Below the pieces are notes generated by a model, which was not told the DNA's origin, searched no databases, and saw only the letters and a program-made list of their open reading frames with translations. Made by a program: the position numbers and the translations under genes. Of a stretch of DNA of 51,830 bases, positions 26,198 to 34,315 are shown one piece after another (position 1 is the first letter of the stretch; every line of letters starts with the position of its first letter). The stretch comes from Candidatus Acetatifactor stercoripullorum (GTDB taxonomy: Bacteria > Bacillota > Clostridia > Lachnospirales > Lachnospiraceae). The stretch is from NCBI GenBank assembly GCA_019114005.1, contig DXGH01000007.1, positions 1-51,830 of the forward strand. Reading direction: 5' to 3'.

Positions 26198-26689
26198 ATG
26201 GGAAAAAAAGCTACAAAGGCTGCAGATAACATGTATTATCTTGCACGTTCCGAGGCCGCAAAGGAAAATGAGGCTCTTACCAGCCGGGAAAAGGCCGCTG
26301 AGCTTTTAGGCATCGACAGAACACGTCTTGCCCGGATTGAGCTGGACACCATCGCCCCTTACCCTGAAGAGGTCAAGGCCATGTCTAAGGTGTACAATAC
26401 ACCGGAGCTGTCCAACTCTTACTGTGCAAGGGAATGTCCCCTGGGACGCAACAGCGTAAAGGAAGTGGCCATCGATGACTTTGACAGACTGGCGCTTAAG
26501 GTGCTTGGTTCCCTTAAGGACATCGACAGTCTCAGGGCCTCCCTGATTGCCATCTCCGAGGACGGCGTGATTGAGGCCAGTGAGCAGAAGGCCTTTCAGG
26601 CCATCCTAGATTCCCTTGAAAAAATCAGCACCAACGCCAAGGCCCTGCGGCTTTGGGCTATAAAAAACATCCGGCTGAACGATACCTGA
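26198..26689 (+). CDS. XRE-family helix-turn-helix protein
   Basis: 163 residues. An HTH of the Cro/CI type occupies residues ~25-70: TSREKAAELLGIDRTRLARIE, then APYPEEVKAMSKVYNTPEL. A short cysteine pair (YCARECPLG) follows at ~75-83. The C-terminal half is helical (DFDRLALKVLGSLKDID...). Similar proteins are widespread in Lachnospiraceae with no assigned role. It has its own promoter and terminator and so is a single-gene unit, divergent from the SPFH gene. Confidence 0.75.
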   Translation: MGKKATKAADNMYYLARSEAAKENEALTSREKAAELLGIDRTRLARIELDTIAPYPEEVKAMSKVYNTPELSNSYCARECPLGRNSVKEVAIDDFDRLALKVLGSLKDIDSLRASLIAISEDGVIEASEQKAFQAILDSLEKISTNAKALRLWAIKNIRLNDT

Positions 26690-26711
26690 AACGTCCGCCG
26701 GATGTTTTTTT
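26662..26711. terminator. Bidirectional terminator embedded in the gene end
   Basis: A perfect 14-bp stem, AAAAAACATCCGGC (662-675) with GCCGGATGTTTTTT (697-710). The left arm lies inside the last codons of the XRE gene. The T-run on either strand would serve both this gene and the lipoprotein gene at 26,723. Confidence 0.85.
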
Positions 26712-26722
26712 ATGAAAATCTC

Positions 26723-27745
26723 TTACTGACTGGCTGCTTTTTTGGCAAATTCCGTAGTCACAAGGTCCTCGTAAGGAACCGTCTCCTCTAACACCTTGGA
26801 ATCCTTCAGAATATTCTGCAGAAGCATAAAGGACTCCTCCTCAAAAATAAGGTCTGTCTTCCAGGTATCCTGATTGTGATACCGTTCCACAATGGTGGTG
26901 ATGGTTGCAAGCTCTGTCTCAGGAAACTGAGGCGCGATCACCTCCGCAATCTCTGCCGGGGTGTGGGAAGCCACATAGTCCATTCCCTTCTGCAGTGCGT
27001 TTGTAAATGCCTGCACAATCTCCGGATGATCCTCCAGATAACTTTTCTTCGCAGAAAAGGAGGTATAGGGCACATAACCCGAATCCTCCCCCAGAGAGGC
27101 TGCCACATAGCCGTCCCCCTTTTCCTCCAGCGCCGTGGCATGAGGCTCAAACTCCACCGTGTAGTCCCCCTGGCCGCCGGAAAAGGCCGCTGCCGTGGAC
27201 CCAAAATCGATGCTTTGGTCGATGGTCAGATCCGCTTTTGGATCAATACCGTTTTTGTTTAAAATGTACTCAAATACCATTTCCGGCATGCCGCCTGCCC
27301 TGCCGCCCAGCACCGTTTTGCCTTTCAGCATATCCCAGGTGAAATTTTCCACCGGTTCCCTGGATACCAGAAAATTACCGGCCCGCTGTGTCAGCTGGGC
27401 AAAATTCACCACATAGTCCTGAGTGCCTCCCGCATAAGTATAAATAGTGCTCTCGCTGCCCATGAACCCGATATCCGCCTGATCTGTGAGCACCGCCGTC
27501 ATGGTTTTGTCGGCGCCAAACCCGGTGACCAGAGTCAGCTCAATCCCTTCCTCCGCAAAATATCCTTCTTCGATGGCAACATACATGGGCGCATAAAAGA
27601 TAGAATGCGCCACCTCGTTTAAAACAACCTCCGTCCCGCCGTCCGTCTGCTTTTCTTCCTTCCCGCTGCAGGCGGTAAATCCTGCCGCGGCAATAAGTAC
27701 GGCCAGCGCCGCCGCACCGGCCCTTTTTAAACATTTCTTTTTCAT
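26723..27745 (-). CDS. ABC-transporter substrate-binding lipoprotein (NMT1/SsuA-like)
   Basis: 340 residues with a lipoprotein signal (GFTAC at ~26-30) and a periplasmic-binding fold of the SsuA/ThiY/NMT1 class: IFYAPMYVAIEEGYFAEEGIE, a GADKTMTAVL turn, ADIGFMG, and LKGKTVLGGRAGGMPEM. Such proteins bind sulphonates, nitrate or pyrimidine precursors; the ligand here cannot be told. No permease or ATPase gene lies next to it, so it must use a transporter encoded elsewhere or act alone. It is separated from the HIT gene by 71 bases with an inverted repeat over the start. Confidence 0.85.
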   Translation of the reverse strand: MKKKCLKRAGAAALAVLIAAAGFTACSGKEEKQTDGGTEVVLNEVAHSIFYAPMYVAIEEGYFAEEGIELTLVTGFGADKTMTAVLTDQADIGFMGSESTIYTYAGGTQDYVVNFAQLTQRAGNFLVSREPVENFTWDMLKGKTVLGGRAGGMPEMVFEYILNKNGIDPKADLTIDQSIDFGSTAAAFSGGQGDYTVEFEPHATALEEKGDGYVAASLGEDSGYVPYTSFSAKKSYLEDHPEIVQAFTNALQKGMDYVASHTPAEIAEVIAPQFPETELATITTIVERYHNQDTWKTDLIFEEESFMLLQNILKDSKVLEETVPYEDLVTTEFAKKAASQ

Positions 27746-27783
27746 AGGAACTCCCTTTATGGTGTTGCTTTATCCTATGAAAA
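27739..27783 (-). promoter_or_regulatory. Inverted repeat over the lipoprotein start codon
   Basis: TTTTCATAGGA (739-749) and TCCTATGAAAA (773-783) form a perfect 11-bp inverted repeat. On the minus-strand transcript the 3' arm contains the ATG and the loop contains GGGAG, so pairing would hide the start. It could equally be a DNA operator. Confidence 0.45.
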
Positions 27784-27816
27784 TCCTCCAAAAAAGTGCC
27801 TGGCACAGCTTCTGTT

Positions 27817-28236
27817 TTATAGATTCGCCTTTATCTTCTCTATCATCTGCTGGTATTCTTCATCGGAAAGAAAGGTTTTTCCAGGATTCATCTGGAAGGT
27901 TCCTCCCCACTCATCCCCGTCCTTATACTTGGGCACCAGGTGCATATGCAGATGGCAGCCTGTATCTCCGTAAGCGCCGTAATTAAGCTTGTCTGGATGA
28001 AATGCCGCGTGGATGGCTCTTGCCGCATGAGCTACGTCCTCCATAAACGCATTTCTCTCCTGCTCGGAAATATCCACGATCTCACTAACATGGTCTTTAT
28101 AGGCAACAATGCACCGACCAGGTTTGCTCTGCTCCTTAAACAAAATCAGACTGCTTACCTTAAGCTCGCAGATAAAAATCCCAAACTTTTCCAGCAGCTC
28201 TCCTCTCATGCAGTAACCGCAATTTACATCTTTCAT
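27817..28236 (-). CDS. HIT-family nucleotide hydrolase
   Basis: 139 residues with the histidine triad HLHMHLVPK near residue 100 and an N-terminal CGYC. HIT enzymes hydrolyse or transfer nucleoside monophosphates from dinucleoside or nucleoside-phosphoramidate substrates. The ATG overlaps the stop of the PHP gene by four bases, so the two are coupled. Substrate not identifiable. Confidence 0.9.
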   Translation of the reverse strand: MKDVNCGYCMRGELLEKFGIFICELKVSSLILFKEQSKPGRCIVAYKDHVSEIVDISEQERNAFMEDVAHAARAIHAAFHPDKLNYGAYGDTGCHLHMHLVPKYKDGDEWGGTFQMNPGKTFLSDEEYQQMIEKIKANL

Positions 28237-28952
28237 ATCCTGTCCTCCCTTATCACCCTGGCGATATTCTCAGGGTTCCTGTTTAAGATCAGCTCTGGCG
28301 GAAAATCCACCTGATCAATCAGCGCAAGCGCCGCGTCAAAACGTCCCACGTCACAGCAAATATGGCTGTCCGAGCCCAGAAGAATAGAAACCCCATGCTT
28401 TTTGCAGGCCTTCAAAAGCTCCGTAATGTTCTCCCTTCCGCCCTTTCTCGCAGACAGGGGGTGCAGAGAGGAATTATTCACCTCCAGGGCCTTTTTCTCC
28501 TTTGCCGCCGCCTGGGCCAGCATTTCATAATCCAATGGATATCTGGAATCATCCGGGTGTCCCAGGATTTTTACAAAAGGATTTTTTAAGGCCATGATGC
28601 AGGCTTTTGTATTCTCCTCTACGCTTCCGGGCTTCACACAGGGCAAATGGAGGCTGGCAATGATATAATCCATTTTCTCCTGGAGAGCGTCGTCGATGTC
28701 CAAATGTCCCTCATAATCCATAATATTGGCCTCAATGCCGCATAAAAGCCGCAGGTCTCCATACTGTCTGGGAATCACTTTATAGTTGGAAAAGAAAAAA
28801 ACGTGGGGGCCGCCGGGCATTGCCGGTCCGTGCTCGCTCAACCCCAGAAACAAAAGTCCCGCTTCCTTTGCCGCCTCTATGTTTTCCCTTAAAGTACTGT
28901 ACCCATGGCCGCTTGCCATAGTATGCGTATGCAGGTCCATCACCATTTTCAT
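28233..28952 (-). CDS. PHP-family phosphohydrolase (YcdX-like)
   Basis: 239 residues of the PHP metal-dependent phosphoesterase fold: DLHTHT at the N-terminus, LSEHGP, a central LHLPC segment (~105), LGHPDDSRY and GSDSHICCDVGRF near the C-terminus supply the metal-ligand histidines and aspartates. It is close to YcdX, a trinuclear-zinc phosphatase. Second gene of a DUF1836-PHP-HIT(-lipoprotein) operon, 20 bases after the first. Physiological substrate unknown. Confidence 0.88.
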   Translation of the reverse strand: MKMVMDLHTHTMASGHGYSTLRENIEAAKEAGLLFLGLSEHGPAMPGGPHVFFFSNYKVIPRQYGDLRLLCGIEANIMDYEGHLDIDDALQEKMDYIIASLHLPCVKPGSVEENTKACIMALKNPFVKILGHPDDSRYPLDYEMLAQAAAKEKKALEVNNSSLHPLSARKGGRENITELLKACKKHGVSILLGSDSHICCDVGRFDAALALIDQVDFPPELILNRNPENIARVIREDRI

Positions 28953-28972
28953 TTTTGTTCCATCCTGTTTCC

Positions 28973-29608
28973 TTATTTCTTTTTCGTCTCGTGCTTGTCC
29001 CCACCGGTTCCAGCCTGAGATGCACTCAGGCCATCCACCATCTTTTCGATGATCAGCTTTTTTACATAGACATCAAATGCAAGCATACAGATAAAGGCAA
29101 ATTTCCGCAGAAAATCCCCGCTTTCCTCAGGCGCATTCTGAAAGGTTTCCTCGGACTGCTTATATTTTTCAAGCACATCCGCCTTCAGCGCCTCCACCTG
29201 AGCCTTTTCCAGGGCAAATACCTCCCTGTAGACGCTTTCCAGATTGAATTCCTTTCCGTTCTGGAAAAACTGCCGGGATATGGGAGACAGCAGTGCCTGT
29301 ATGTCGTTGATGGACAAAATGTTTTTGTAGTAATAAATAAAGATGAGCAGAAGAACATGCTCTCTGGAATATTTCTTTTTTACAGGAGGCGGAAGCAGAT
29401 CGTTTTTGGCATAGTTATTGATCATTGTCTTTGTAAGAATCTTATCCTCCTCCGGATATCTTGCAGAGGAACGCAGCTTCCCATCCATAAAGGTAGTGAC
29501 CTGATCCATATAAAGGTCAATATTGGGAATGTCCTCCGGCTTGATCACTTCAATTCTGTCCAGGCTTGACATTATGCTGTTTAATAAATCGTCAGAATCA
29601 ATCGTCAT
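28973..29608 (-). CDS. DUF1836-family putative transcriptional regulator
   Basis: 211 residues. The centre (residues ~65-130) shows the DUF1836 pattern: ILTKTMINNYAKNDLLPPP, KKYSREHVLLLIFIYYYKNILS and DIQALL, resembling a MerR-type HTH. The C-terminal half is helical. DUF1836 proteins are frequent in Firmicutes and are predicted DNA-binding regulators. Its promoter holds a perfect 15-bp palindrome in the spacer, which fits autoregulation. Confidence 0.8.
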   Translation of the reverse strand: MTIDSDDLLNSIMSSLDRIEVIKPEDIPNIDLYMDQVTTFMDGKLRSSARYPEEDKILTKTMINNYAKNDLLPPPVKKKYSREHVLLLIFIYYYKNILSINDIQALLSPISRQFFQNGKEFNLESVYREVFALEKAQVEALKADVLEKYKQSEETFQNAPEESGDFLRKFAFICMLAFDVYVKKLIIEKMVDGLSASQAGTGGDKHETKKK

Positions 29609-29665
29609 GTAACCCTAAGCCCCTTCCTTCTTTGCGGCTGTCCTCTTTCGCACCGCATCAATTAT

Positions 29666-29694
29666 ATTATATAGTATTCAATACTACATGACAA
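29666..29694 (-). promoter_or_regulatory. Promoter of the DUF1836 operon with palindromic operator
   Basis: Minus-strand TTGTCA (689-694), 17 bases, TATAAT (666-671). The spacer is filled by TAGTATT-C-AATACTA (672-686), a perfect palindrome. A protein bound there would block RNA polymerase. Confidence 0.75.
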
Positions 29695-29749
29695 CACTTT
29701 ATTTTACAATCTTTTCTCGATAATTTAAGGAATTCTTTCCCGGCCTCAC

Positions 29750-29778
29750 TTTACTTTACAACTTTAATATGATAAAAT
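29750..29778 (+). promoter_or_regulatory. Promoter of the yerC-like gene
   Basis: TTTACT (750-755), 17 bases, TAAAAT (773-778), about 37 bases before the ATG. Confidence 0.55.
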
Positions 29779-29814
29779 GACCATGAAAAAGGCAAACGGT
29801 GAGGTGCTTTATTT

Positions 29815-30102
29815 ATGAACAAAAAAATCAAGACAGAAGCGGTAGATTCCTTGTTTGATGCCATCCTGAGCCTTGAGAGCCGCGAGGAATGCTACAGTTT
29901 TTTTGAGGATCTGTGTACGGTCAATGAGCTGCTTTCCCTTTCCCAGCGGTTCGAGGTTGCCGCCATGCTTAAGTGTGGCAGAACCTATCTGGAGATAGCC
30001 GAAAAAACAGGAGCCTCCACGGCCACCATCAGCCGTGTCAACCGATCCTTAAATTATGGAAATGACGGCTACGAGCTTGTATTTGACAGAATCGGAAAGT
30101 AA
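29815..30102 (+). CDS. YerC/YecD-family TrpR-like protein
   Basis: 95 residues of the TrpR-type fold: a helical N-terminal half with ECYSFFEDLCTVNELLSLSQRFEVA, then the HTH YLEIAEKTGASTATISRVNR and LNYGNDGYE. This is the usual sequence pattern of YerC/YecD. Members bind DNA, but their signal is generally unknown. It stands alone with its own promoter and a terminator directly after the stop. Confidence 0.88.
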   Translation: MNKKIKTEAVDSLFDAILSLESREECYSFFEDLCTVNELLSLSQRFEVAAMLKCGRTYLEIAEKTGASTATISRVNRSLNYGNDGYELVFDRIGK

Positions 30103-30141
30103 AAAACAGACGCCCGCATTACAGCATGGCGTCTGTTTTTT
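30101..30141. terminator. Bidirectional terminator between the yerC-like gene and the bactofilin gene
   Basis: A perfect 14-bp stem, AAAAAACAGACGCC (101-114) with GGCGTCTGTTTTTT (128-141). The T-run on the plus strand overlaps the bactofilin stop codon; the A-run serves the other strand. It ends two convergent genes. Confidence 0.9.
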
Positions 30142-30670
30142 ACTCTTCATCGTTCAAAGAAGCCTCATTCCCCGGCTCGTCTGCATTCTCCTGTAAGGAT
30201 GCAGCTGCCGTTTCTTCTCTCTTAGCTTCCTCCTCTACCTCTTTTAATGCCTCCTCTATGGCAGCCTTGGCGGATTTTTTCCCCGCGCGCACAGCCTTCG
30301 AACTGGGCTTTTGCCTTTTTTCGGAAGCCTCCTGATTCATATTCACCCCACCCTGGAATACCGCATTTTCATCGATCACAATAACCTTGGTGGAGATGTC
30401 TCCGAATACTCTGGCTGTGGAGGTCAGCTCTGTTTTTTCAGGGGCGTTCACATCTCCCTGGACCTCCCCGCCAATCATAACAGAGGCAGCCGTAATATTG
30501 CCATATACAGAACCTGTGGCGCCAATAATCAGCTTTCCTGTCACGGTCACGTCTCCGCTCACCTTCCCGTCCAGCCTCACTGACCCCTTCGCACTGAAAT
30601 TGCCGGTACACTCCGCGTCGCTTCCAAGTATGGTGCTGATTTTTACTTCCGTATCCTTTTGTCCCAACAT
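30140..30670 (-). CDS. Bactofilin (polymer-forming cytoskeletal protein)
   Basis: About 176 residues from ATG 30,670, with GGAGG six bases upstream (a longer frame lacks one). Residues ~10-110 are the bactofilin beta-helix, with periodic Gly/Val/Ile strands such as GNFSAKGSVRLDGKVSGD and GSVYGNITAASVMIGG. The C-terminal ~65 residues are a charged Lys/Glu/Ala tail. Bactofilins polymerise without nucleotide and position cell-wall enzymes. It lies 43 bases downstream of a LytM-like gene, the same pairing seen with CcmA in Helicobacter. Confidence 0.85.
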   Translation of the reverse strand: MLGQKDTEVKISTILGSDAECTGNFSAKGSVRLDGKVSGDVTVTGKLIIGATGSVYGNITAASVMIGGEVQGDVNAPEKTELTSTARVFGDISTKVIVIDENAVFQGGVNMNQEASEKRQKPSSKAVRAGKKSAKAAIEEALKEVEEEAKREETAAASLQENADEPGNEASLNDEE

Positions 30671-30713
30671 AATCTTCCTCCTTATGCAGCCTTGCTTTTC
30701 CTGAAACCGTTCC

Positions 30714-31439
30714 TTAACCGCTGATGGCAAGCATATCCATTGGATTAATATACGCGCCATCCTTCATCATCTGATAGCCAAGCGTTGTATTTTCCTCTCC
30801 GATTAGAAACAGCGTTGTCCCCTGTACCACAGAATCCCCTTGGTTTACCATCACGTCCCCCTGGTTTCTGTAAATGGTCACATATCCGTTTCCATGGTCG
30901 ATCCAGACATTATGCCCGTATTCCCCATCATCGTTGACAGCCGTCACCGTGCCGCTGGCGGCAGCTACCACCATAGTGCCTGCCGAGGCTGTGAAAACAC
31001 AGATGGGATCGCCCTCCTGGGCCTCCTCCATGGATGCTGAGCCTGTCAGCGGAAACTCCGTGGGAAGGCTCTGTTCTTCCAGCTGCCTGGCCAGCTCACT
31101 CTCGCTCTGGGTTTTTTGATTCACCGTTTCACTCAGAATTTGAATTTTTTCATTCTGACTTTCCACCTGTGCCTCCAACTCCTGCTTTTCTTCCTCCAGC
31201 AGAGTAATCTGATCCGTCAGCTCCGTATTTTTCTGATTTACTGTTTTCCAGGTGTCTACCCAAATCCTCTCCTCATAAATAAAATAACCGATGAAGGCTC
31301 CCAGGACAACGCAGAGAATTACGATAATGGTCTGCAGCAGCCATGGTTTAATCCGAAACTGCCTTACATTTGCGTCAACTGCATCGGATGTAACAATTAC
31401 CACATGGTTTGTCTTTCGTTTATGCTTTTTGGATTCCAT
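30714..31439 (-). CDS. Membrane-anchored, degenerate LytM/M23 protein
   Basis: 241 residues: a basic cytoplasmic N-terminus, one transmembrane helix (~33-52), a coiled coil (~60-115, NQKNTELTDQ and EKQELEAQ heptads) and a C-terminal M23 beta-fold (IDHGNGYVTIYRNQGDVMVNQGDSVVQG). The catalytic residues are lost: there is no HxxxD in the first strand, and the final HxH position reads LGYQM. Such proteins act as activators or scaffolds of wall hydrolases (EnvC, NlpD, SpoIIQ types). Probably works with the bactofilin encoded next. Confidence 0.85.
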   Translation of the reverse strand: MESKKHKRKTNHVVIVTSDAVDANVRQFRIKPWLLQTIIVILCVVLGAFIGYFIYEERIWVDTWKTVNQKNTELTDQITLLEEEKQELEAQVESQNEKIQILSETVNQKTQSESELARQLEEQSLPTEFPLTGSASMEEAQEGDPICVFTASAGTMVVAAASGTVTAVNDDGEYGHNVWIDHGNGYVTIYRNQGDVMVNQGDSVVQGTTLFLIGEENTTLGYQMMKDGAYINPMDMLAISG

Positions 31440-31444
31440 ATAAA

Positions 31445-31496
31445 AGTCACCTCCGGTAAACTACCTCATTTTACCACAGGTGACTCTTTACATCAA
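31445..31496 (-). promoter_or_regulatory. Promoter with a large dyad, LytM-bactofilin operon
   Basis: Minus-strand TTGATG (491-496), 17 bases, TAAAAT (468-473), with TGG before the -10. A dyad centred at 465 covers the -10 and the ribosome site: AGTCACCT (445-452) with AGGTGACT (478-485) and GGTAAA (455-460) with TTTACC (470-475), 14 of 16 positions paired. As the left half precedes the transcription start, it is more likely a protein-binding site than an RNA hairpin. The further 110 bases to the PTS gene hold no gene. Confidence 0.55.
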
Positions 31497-31607
31497 CGTT
31501 TAGTTAACATTTTTGTAACATTTTTCCAAAGAAATTTCCCGTTTTACATTATTTCTCCTTAAAAAAGGGTCCTTTTTTTGTATGTATTGCACAATTTCAA
31601 ATTTGCT

Positions 31608-32708
31608 TTAAAGCTGCAAAGCCATGTCCCCTTGTGCAATAACCCCTTTCCTTCTCATCCATTCTGACACAGCAAAAGCAATCAGAGCCGGAAGAATAAA
31701 GTGCATGACCGCGATCAGAAAAAGCGCCCAGGGGCCGCTCATTCCCCCGGCCGTCATAGACTCATAAGCTGCAAACTGTCCCACAAAGCCGGCAGAGCCC
31801 ATCCCCGAGCCCACTGGTGTGCTGGTCATTCCAAGAACCGCCGACGCTATGGGGCCCAAAATTGCACTGGAGACAATGGCCGGAAGCCAGATTGCCGGCT
31901 TTTTTACAATATTGGGCACCTGCAGCATGGAAGTCCCCACCCCCTGAGCGATGAGTCCTCCCGTTTTATTTTCCCGAAAGCTGGCCACCGCAAAGCCCAC
32001 CATGTTACAGCAGCAGCCAACGGTTGCCGCTCCCGCGGCAAGACCACTTATATTCATGGAAACACCGATGGCCGCAGAGCTGATGGGAAGGGTCAGTATC
32101 ATGCCCATCAACACGGATACGATCATTCCGCCGATCACCGGATGTCTTTCTACGTTGAAGTTCACCAGGGCTCCCAGCCAGCCCATAAAGGCCGTTATCG
32201 GAGGACCCGCCACAAAGCCCAGCACTGCGCCTGCCAATATGGCGCAAAGGGGCGTCACGAGAATATCCACTTTCGTTTTTCCCGCTATGAGATGTCCTGC
32301 TTTGATGGCCGCAAGGGCAGCGATAAACGCTCCAAGGGGTTCTCCCGGAGCGCCTAAAGCAAAGGCCTCCATGGAGGTTACGCCGGGGAATGCGCCAATC
32401 ATTCCCGCCGCAGCGGCGGACACCGTAACCAGAGGCCCCTCCTTAAACTTACAGGCCACGCCCACGCCGATTCCGGCGCCTGTCAGAGTTTTTGCCACAT
32501 TGCTGATGACAATAAGCCGCTCTCCCAGCCCGCCTCCCATGAGACTGCCTGCCTGTGCAAGGATTGTGCCGATGATCAGCGTGGAAAATAATCCCAGGGC
32601 CATGCCGCTTAAGCCGTCAATGAAGATTTCATTCAGACATTTCTGCACTTTTTGCAAGACCTCCTTTTTGTCAAAGGCCTGCCTTTCTTCCAAAACTTCT
32701 TTTTCCAT
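31608..32708 (-). CDS. PTS sugar transporter subunit IIC (EIIC_2 family)
   Basis: 366 residues, almost all hydrophobic: about ten membrane helices with typical loops (LSGMALGLFSTLIIGTILAQ, GAGIGVGVACKFKEGPLVT, ISSAAIGVSMNISGLAAGAA, STPVGSGMGSAGFVGQ). It belongs to the PTS_EIIC_2 group, in which EIIC often stands alone without EIIA/EIIB, as here. The sugar is unknown and some members may not be phosphotransferase permeases at all. It forms a single-gene unit between the HisA gene and the LytM gene. Confidence 0.85.
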   Translation of the reverse strand: MEKEVLEERQAFDKKEVLQKVQKCLNEIFIDGLSGMALGLFSTLIIGTILAQAGSLMGGGLGERLIVISNVAKTLTGAGIGVGVACKFKEGPLVTVSAAAAGMIGAFPGVTSMEAFALGAPGEPLGAFIAALAAIKAGHLIAGKTKVDILVTPLCAILAGAVLGFVAGPPITAFMGWLGALVNFNVERHPVIGGMIVSVLMGMILTLPISSAAIGVSMNISGLAAGAATVGCCCNMVGFAVASFRENKTGGLIAQGVGTSMLQVPNIVKKPAIWLPAIVSSAILGPIASAVLGMTSTPVGSGMGSAGFVGQFAAYESMTAGGMSGPWALFLIAVMHFILPALIAFAVSEWMRRKGVIAQGDMALQL

Positions 32709-32817
32709 AATATTTGCTCCTTTTTTCTGTATAGCTTTCTGTAAAGTTATCTGTCTTGTCAGTCAAGTGACATCCTATCACACATCCACACAGAAATCAA
32801 GAGCCAGAAACAGCTGT

Positions 32818-33594
32818 TTAATCCTTGCACATGGCAAGCACCTGCTTCCACGAAAGCTCTCCCCCAAAAAGGTCAAGGGCGCTGCCCGCCGTCACATTCA
32901 CCCGGTTTTGCCCCAGCTTTTTGATCAGCCCAATATCCTCATAGCTGTGTACGCCGCCCGCATAGGTAACAGGCCTCCCCTCATATTTTCCCAAAAGCGT
33001 TACCACTTCTTTTTCAATGCCCTTTGATTTTCCCTCCACGTCCACGGCATGTACCAAAAATTCACTGCAGTATTCTTCCAGCCGCTCAAGAAGGGCCGTT
33101 TCCAGCTTTTCCTTAGTAAGCTTCTGCCAGCGGTCCGTCACCACCAGATACCCCTCTCTTGTCTTACGGCAGCTCACGTCCAGCACAAGGTGCTCCCTTC
33201 CCACCGCTGAGCACATCTCCTTTAGTCTGTCATAGCGGATTTCGCCGTTTTGAAAAACGTAGGAGGTTACAATCACAGCAGAGGCGCCCGCCTTTAAAAA
33301 TTCCTCCGCATTTTGCGGGGTAATGCCCCCGCCTGCCTGCAGCCCCCCAGGGTATGCTCCAAGGGCCAGCAGCGCCTGCTTTTTTGTTTTCTCATAATAT
33401 TCGCTGTCCACGCCGTTTAGCAGAATCACATGTCCGCCCTTTATGCCGGCTTTTTGATACAGCTGTGCAAAATAGCCTGCGTCCTTGGAGGAAACAAAAT
33501 TTTCCCGGGCCTGATCGCCCTCGTCTCTTAAGCTTCCCCCAACGATCTGCTTTACCTGCCCGTTATGTATGTCAATACAGGGTCTGAATTCCAT
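32818..33594 (-). CDS. hisA: HisA, eukaryote-type phosphoribosylformimino-AICAR-P isomerase
   Basis: 258 residues of a TIM barrel opening FRPCIDIHNGQVKQIVGG, with LNGVDSEYYEK, LQAGGGI, and VTYAGGVHSYEDI near the C-terminus. The pattern and length match the eukaryotic HIS6 subgroup rather than classical bacterial HisA (which starts with a PAIDL motif). It converts ProFAR to PRFAR in histidine synthesis. No other his gene lies nearby. Some Lachnospiraceae use this version, so it is a lineage trait rather than a recent transfer in this window. Confidence 0.85.
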   Translation of the reverse strand: MEFRPCIDIHNGQVKQIVGGSLRDEGDQARENFVSSKDAGYFAQLYQKAGIKGGHVILLNGVDSEYYEKTKKQALLALGAYPGGLQAGGGITPQNAEEFLKAGASAVIVTSYVFQNGEIRYDRLKEMCSAVGREHLVLDVSCRKTREGYLVVTDRWQKLTKEKLETALLERLEEYCSEFLVHAVDVEGKSKGIEKEVVTLLGKYEGRPVTYAGGVHSYEDIGLIKKLGQNRVNVTAGSALDLFGGELSWKQVLAMCKD

Positions 33595-33754
33595 TTTTCC
33601 TTCACTCCTTTTGTTTCCATTTTACACGAAAAAAAATTTGTTGACTACTGTTTGTATATATTTTCGTATGATACACATACTATTCACAAGCCAGCCAAAG
33701 CGCATTTTGCACAGACTCATATTCAACTGGTTAGAAACTGAAATGGAGGACAAT

Positions 33755-34159
33755 ATGAAAAAAGGAAAAAAGCTTCTTGTACTGGGCTTGGTGCTTGCCT
33801 ACATGTGTATGGCCACAGCCTGCACCAACAATAACAAAAACAGTGACAATTCCGGCAGCCTGGCCGGAAGCGGCACTCAGAATGAAACAGGCAGTTCTGC
33901 TGCCGATACAAATACAAATGACGCAGGCGACAATACCATGAACAACAATACTGCAGGCACTGCCAACGGGACGGATAACGCGGTAAACGATGGTAATGAG
34001 ACAAACGCCGGTAACGGAAACGGCTCTGTGCTGGATGATGCCGGAAATGCCGTAGGCGATATGGTTGAAGATGCGGCAGACGGCGTTTCCGATATCACCA
34101 ACGATCTGGTGGGTGATGGGGACAACAACACCACAACTGCCACCACCGCCGCTCCTTAA
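33755..34159 (+). CDS. Low-complexity Asn/Thr/Gly-rich lipoprotein
   Basis: 134 residues from ATG 33,755 with GGAGG five bases upstream. A signal peptide ending in MATAC gives a lipoprotein cysteine at ~21. The mature part has no fold that I can see: it is rich in Asn, Gly, Asp, Thr and Ala (repeats such as NNNTAGTANGTDN), then an acidic amphipathic stretch (DAGNAVGDMVEDAADG) and a Thr-rich end. Probably an extracellular tethered spacer or stress lipoprotein; function unknown. A terminator follows. Confidence 0.7.
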   Translation: MKKGKKLLVLGLVLAYMCMATACTNNNKNSDNSGSLAGSGTQNETGSSAADTNTNDAGDNTMNNNTAGTANGTDNAVNDGNETNAGNGNGSVLDDAGNAVGDMVEDAADGVSDITNDLVGDGDNNTTTATTAAP

Positions 34160-34173
34160 TCACTTGATCTCAC

Positions 34174-34216
34174 AAAACAGGGAAAAGGCCCTTTGTCAGC
34201 CTTCTCCCTGTTTTTT
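34174..34216 (+). terminator. Rho-independent terminator of the lipoprotein gene
   Basis: CAGGGA and AAGGC pair with GCCTT and TCCCTG around a short loop, followed by six T residues (211-216). Confidence 0.88.
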
Positions 34217-34276
34217 AGCTGTTTTTTCCGAGGCCTTTTCTGAAATCAAAAAATAGTGTCAGGAAGCCAGATTTTG

Positions 34277-34285
34277 TGCTATGAT
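34277..34285 (+). promoter_or_regulatory. Extended -10 promoter of the acetyltransferase gene
   Basis: TG-C-TATGAT is an extended -10 about 30 bases before the ATG. The -35 is poor. Confidence 0.45.
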
Positions 34286-34315
34286 AAGGAAAGAGCATAA
34301 CAGGAGGACAACAAC

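Noticed and set aside
31560..31590. Terminator of the PTS gene in the A/T-run hairpin
   Set aside because: The AAAAAGG/CCTTTTTT pairing leaves a loop too small to be stable.
32709..32817. Promoter of the PTS gene
   Set aside because: Several TTGACT/TTGATT hexamers occur, but each has a poor -10 at 17 bases; none could be chosen.
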